This document shows, in pieces, positions 9,301-11,761 of a DNA stretch of 11,761 bases; positions within the stretch are counted from its first letter, which is position 1, and each line of letters starts with the position of its first letter. The notes beneath the pieces were generated by a model that saw only the letters and a list, made by a program, of their open reading frames with translations, made no database searches and was not told the origin of the DNA. The translations under genes were made by a program, and so were the position numbers. The stretch comes from Stephanodiscus triporus (taxonomy: Eukaryota > Bacillariophyta > Thalassiosirophyceae > Thalassiosirales > Thalassiosiraceae), in NCBI GenBank assembly GCA_036939755.1, contig JALLAZ010001124.1:1-11761 (forward strand), in the 5' to 3' direction.

Positions 9301-9980
9301 GTGTGAAGATTTTTTCAAGTACCAGCAGGGATTCTTCAGTCGAGCATTCATCTCGTCCACTCTTGAGATCATTACTGGCATTCTTGATTCATCAGCGTTT
9401 CATAAAGCCATGGGAGGTGTTAAGAGGTAGGTCTTTTTGTATCTTTTCATAGACTTTGTCTTACGTTGTATCTTTGCTGAGCCAATATTCTGATTAATTG
9501 AGTAGCTTTTTCCCCGATGCAGTAAGAGCATTCTGGCGGGAGGCACAGCATTGTTCTCACATCCCAACTTGTGTGTTGCGCGGAGTAGTCGAAGAGCACA
9601 CCACTCCCGAATCACTTGAAATGATATGCAATATGCTTACAAAACAAAGTGGGTCTGCTCTGCACGACAGCCAGGTCCACGTCTACGATGCCGTGGGTCA
9701 CCCGGTGTATGTGCGTAACCGCAACGCGCGAATCCTCAAGAGTACTGACATGGGCGGGGCGATTCAGCGTACTCATCACTGGAGTCCCCTTTCAGATGAA
9801 GTCGAGTACGTCAGGACAACGCGCGACGTCATACATGCGTGTTTTGACTGCGCAAAAGATAGGCATATTTTCCCTTGGTGTGATGTGAATGCTCGTTTCG
9901 GGATCATACGCTACGCTGGAACAGAGGGGAAGAGTCACGCCCAGGAAAATACAATAGGTAATACCGAGATAAGCGTGTAG
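3375..9980 (+). CDS. Large membrane-anchored multidomain protein with C-terminal alpha/beta-hydrolase domain (five exons)
   Basis: Exons are 3375-6155, 6239-8384, 8466-9077, 9168-9426 and 9506-9980. Joined, they stay in frame for about 2,090 residues. The first in-frame ATG after an upstream stop (3324) is 3375; ATG 3480 has a better context (A at -3, G at +4) and would give about 2,055 residues. Visible parts, numbered from 3375: a membrane segment (about 80-95, VYLLVAATLLAILALA); a Ser/Lys-rich linker (130-215); a beta-rich region with a hydrophobic stretch at 367-388; a conserved-looking DWKFFNAIVSPDDDSPARIL (about 1031-1050) opening a long helical region to about 1635; and an alpha/beta-hydrolase domain. 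In that domain the nucleophile elbow is GLVGYSQG with Ser1831. Acid candidates are Glu1962/1963 (RGVVEEH) and His candidates are His1998 (AVGHPVYV) or His2023/2024. The substrate is unknown; membrane lipid or ester hydrolysis is a guess. I do not recognise the full architecture. The exon 1-2 join is uncertain. Confidence 0.8.
6156..6238 (+). other. Probable intron 1 of the large hydrolase gene (boundaries uncertain)
   Basis: The reading frame must change between 6200 and 6311: the first frame ends at TGA 6309-6311, and the next is closed upstream by TGA 6197-6199. A strong donor (CTG/GTAAGA, 6156), a pyrimidine tract (about 6217-6230) and acceptor AAAAG (6238) give an 83-base intron with the right phase. 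The better-looking acceptor CCGCAG (6249) gives the wrong frame from this donor. An alternative in-frame pair is GTGAGC (6166) with GAG (6251). A sequencing frameshift is also possible. Confidence 0.5.
8385..8465 (+). other. Intron 2 of the large hydrolase gene
   Basis: Donor ACG/GTGAGG at 8385 and acceptor ATTCAG ending at 8465 give an 81-base phase-1 intron. It contains an in-frame TGA (8411-8413), so it must be removed for translation to continue. Splicing joins ...SIFNN to VMDDVDNVRVW. A pyrimidine-rich stretch precedes the acceptor. Confidence 0.85.
9078..9167 (+). other. Intron 3 of the large hydrolase gene (stop-free, 90 bases)
   Basis: Donor TCTG/GTGAGG at 9078 and acceptor TTCGCAG ending at 9167 give a 90-base phase-1 intron. 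Its length is a multiple of three and it has no in-frame stop. Unspliced, it would add 30 residues shortly after the GYSQG elbow. Spliced, the protein reads ...FESRMISG-TPDQQS. The unspliced reading (FVSRFCVVCIAKATLLFA) looks intronic. Confidence 0.8.
9427..9505 (+). other. Intron 4 of the large hydrolase gene
   Basis: Donor AAGAG/GTAGGT at 9427 and acceptor TTGAGTAG ending at 9505 give a 79-base phase-2 intron. The spliced codon AG+C encodes Ser, and the reading continues SFFPDAVRAFWREAQ. The downstream CAG at 9522 gives a frame that soon stops, which rules it out. Without splicing, translation ends at TAG 9428-9430. Confidence 0.85.
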
Positions 9981-10569
9981 AGATACAAAGTTTCCAATGC
10001 TATTTTTTGTGCACAACCTCGGACGTCGATAGTCTGGTTCAGTAAAGTCAAAGAGTTCGTAGATATTCCTAGATATTGAAATTCTCAATACTCTTTTCTG
10101 GCGGAAAGTCACATGTTCTCGCCCGTGAGTGAAGTGAGCTGCCAGTAAATGAAACCAAACACCGGCCACAAAATTGAGACACGCAAAATCTCTTAATTGA
10201 AATTCAGTCACCGATCAAATAAATGATGATTAGGAGGCTAGGTTATCATTTTTGGATTCCGCCAGCAAATTCTCTCGATAACGGCAATGAACTGGCTGTT
10301 ACGCAGTAGAACACAAACCGGACGGACATTGTAGGCGTCAACCAATTGGTGGGAGTCGTGGTGGCTATCCAAGACGGAGACAGCAAAGTGGTCCTCTGGA
10401 TCGATGGATGTATTAGTTCTTGTACATCCCATATCCTACTCTATCAAAATGATCCTTATTGGTCAGTTGCCACCGTTATTCTGCAGCTCAAGTACCACGA
10501 TTCCGTGGGCCAAAATGGTTCCTTACTGCATGGCTATTGCGATTGAATATTTTTTCTTTACCCTCGAGC
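9981..10569. other. Intergenic region between convergent genes
   Basis: This is the 3' flank of both the large hydrolase gene (plus) and the dioxygenase gene (minus). An AATAAA hexamer lies on the plus strand at 10218-10223, a possible polyadenylation signal. Open frames here are short. One plus-strand stretch resembling part of eIF4E is entered separately. Confidence 0.5.
10226..10546 (+). pseudogene. Possible broken eIF4E-like C-terminal fragment (weak)
   Basis: One plus-strand frame starts at ATG 10226, is broken by TAG at 10307-10309, and is open again from 10310 to TGA at 10544-10546. Its segment VGVVVAIQDGDSKVVLWIDG (about 10346-10405) lines up without gaps with the eIF4E C-terminal pattern in which a GxVV strand is followed by a charged turn, DK and a strand ending in Trp. 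The frame then runs on for about the length expected of an eIF4E tail. The cap-binding Trp region upstream is not seen. Short beta-hairpin patterns rich in valine can match by chance, so this is a suspicion only. Confidence 0.2.
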
Positions 10570-11737
10570 CTAAGTCAACCCGGGGAAGCCCGCATGCCAA
10601 TGGCTGTAGGCCAACAGCCCCTTCGCCACGTACGCCAGCCGCCGCCTTAGGGGCAACGCGGACAGGTCCGCCAGGATCATGGGACCGGCTGCCACGGCGG
10701 TGCAATCGTCGTCGTCCCGGCCGACGCCGAACCGACTACGGGGGGCGGTGGCGGCCCGGAAGGTGACCGCCAAGCTCTCCCGCGGCTCCGTCGCGGCATG
10801 CGCCTCGCAGCCTCCTCCCCAGTGTATCAGCGACGGGCTCCACATGCAAGCCGCGCAAGTCAGGGTGGCCACCGCCTCGGCCGCGCCCGGAACGACGAGG
10901 CTCGCGGCGGTACGATGGTGCAGGGGATGGTCGGGAGAGAAGAAGTAGTCGTCCGCCGAACAGGGTAGGGCACGCATGGCCCCATTCTCCGAGGTGGCGC
11001 CTCCGGCGTTGTAAGGCGACCATAGGTTCACGGACGTTGACTCGCCCATGTCGTCGTGGCAGGAGGAATAGGACTGGTCCCTGTGACTGGCCGCGAAGTT
11101 GGCGCCGACGTACGCGGTCATTGCGCCGCCGCCGCCATCGTGCCGATCCCTGCGCAGCGCCCAGCAACTCATGTCGGCCTCCATGATGGAATTCTCTCCC
11201 ATGGCGGCGGTGGCAGGGCCGATCCAATGTCCGGCCAGGAGCTGCCAGGGGGCGTTGTAGACGTAGATGAAATGGGGCGGCAGGGCGGCGTCTCGCAACG
11301 CGGCCTGGATTCGCGCGGGCTCCGCGCACAGTCCCGCCACGACGGCGCCGGCGGCGGCGGCGGCGGGAGGGGGAGGAACGACGCAATACCCCTCCCCTCG
11401 AATGCTGCCTCCGACTCCTTCCGGATCGAAGTCGTTCGTCGCCGCGGCGCGCGAGAGCGTCAGAGCGATGCGCAGCTCGTCGGAGTCGGTGCTCGCCCCG
11501 GGAGCCAAGGCGTGCCAGTAGTCCGGGTCATACAGCTCCCGCCTAGCGTCGCTCTCGTCAACGGGATCCTCGAAGAGCAGGGATTGCAACGCGAACATTT
11601 GCGTTAGCGCGTGAGCTTGCATCGCCTTGGGCATGGGCGCCCCGTGCAATTCGACGTAGGCGGCGTGTTGCCGTGTGAGGTTGTCCTTCATCGAATCATT
11701 GGGCGTGTAGAATAAGGTGGTGTCCACAGGCTCGTTT
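10570..11737 (-). CDS. Phytanoyl-CoA dioxygenase (PhyH)-like Fe(II)/2-oxoglutarate oxygenase, 5'-partial
   Basis: This enzyme class hydroxylates small or lipid substrates using Fe(II), oxygen and 2-oxoglutarate. An uninterrupted frame runs from about 11737 to TAG at 10570-10572. Counting from the GTG codon at 11727 (385 residues), the iron ligands are His215-x-Asp217 (ASHRDQSY) and His302 (SLIHWGG). Arg316 (TEPRESLAVTFR) is placed to bind 2-oxoglutarate. SVNLWSPYNAGGATSENGAM (232-251) is the usual family core, and the C-terminus (LLAYSHWHAGFPGL) looks native. There is no in-frame ATG between an upstream stop and 11727. A likely acceptor (TTCCAG, ending at 11738 on this strand) suggests a first exon beyond the window; internal ATG 11691 is the fallback start. 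GC content is far higher than in the neighbours, with Ala/Pro-rich runs (about 118-131). The exact substrate is unknown. Confidence 0.88.
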
Positions 11738-11761
11738 CTGGAATCATAAAATCATAAAATC
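11738..11761 (-). other. Likely 3' end of an intron upstream of the dioxygenase exon
   Basis: On the minus strand the window opens with the AT-rich tract GATTTTATGATTTTATGATTCCAG, whose 3' end (TTCCAG) fits a splice acceptor. It contains a direct repeat of ATTTTATG and a stop in the coding frame. Coding-like, GC-rich sequence starts right after it, and the sharp change in composition at 11737 supports an intron-exon boundary. Confidence 0.6.

Noticed and set aside
9792..10211. 139-codon minus-strand frame
   Set aside because: It is largely antisense to the last exon of the large hydrolase gene, whose frame is supported by splice phases. No domain is recognisable.
10238..10432. 64-codon minus-strand frame MGCTRTNTSIDPEDHF...
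   Set aside because: It is short, has no motif, and is antisense to the weak eIF4E-like stretch. I could not support it as a gene.
10736..11386. 216-codon minus-strand frame and a plus-strand frame at 11056-11607
   Set aside because: They overlap the PhyH-like gene, whose metal-binding motifs are intact. High GC leaves few stops in other frames, and the shadow readings are Arg- or Gly-rich with no motifs.

Overview
The window looks like nuclear DNA of a unicellular eukaryote, most likely a diatom or another stramenopile. The reasons are short GT-AG introns of about 79-90 bases, closely packed genes on both strands, roughly even base composition, and long proteins that start at eukaryotic-type ATGs with no ribosome binding sites. 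The lineage is an inference from style; no marker gene proves it.

Layout. Bases 1-2025 hold no gene I can support. They carry repeats: a terminal hairpin (6-136), a 16-base palindrome (488-503), a 75/77-base tandem duplication (726-877), a duplicated palindromic 13-mer (1054-1085), and a large foldback structure (about 1254-1670) resembling a miniature inverted-repeat element. Next comes a minus-strand gene (2026-3177) for a divergent HAD-like protein. About 200 bases separate it from a divergent plus-strand gene (3375-9980). This shared promoter region contains a G-run cluster that could form a quadruplex.

The plus-strand gene dominates the window. Five exons join in frame to give about 2,090 residues: an N-terminal membrane segment, a beta-rich region, a long helical region, and a C-terminal alpha/beta-hydrolase domain with a GYSQG nucleophile elbow. 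I do not recognise the whole architecture. The exon 1-2 junction (about 6156-6251) is the weakest part of the model.

Bases 9981-10569 are intergenic. They contain a plus-strand stretch with possible, weak resemblance to the C-terminal part of eIF4E. Finally, a GC-rich minus-strand gene (10570-11737) encodes a phytanoyl-CoA dioxygenase-like (PhyH) Fe(II)/2-oxoglutarate enzyme with its metal ligands intact. Its 5' end runs off the window behind a likely splice acceptor.

No operon or shared pathway is evident. The HAD-like gene and the large hydrolase gene may be co-regulated from the divergent promoter. The hydrolase and the dioxygenase are convergent. All are possible lipid or small-molecule enzymes, but a functional link would be speculation.
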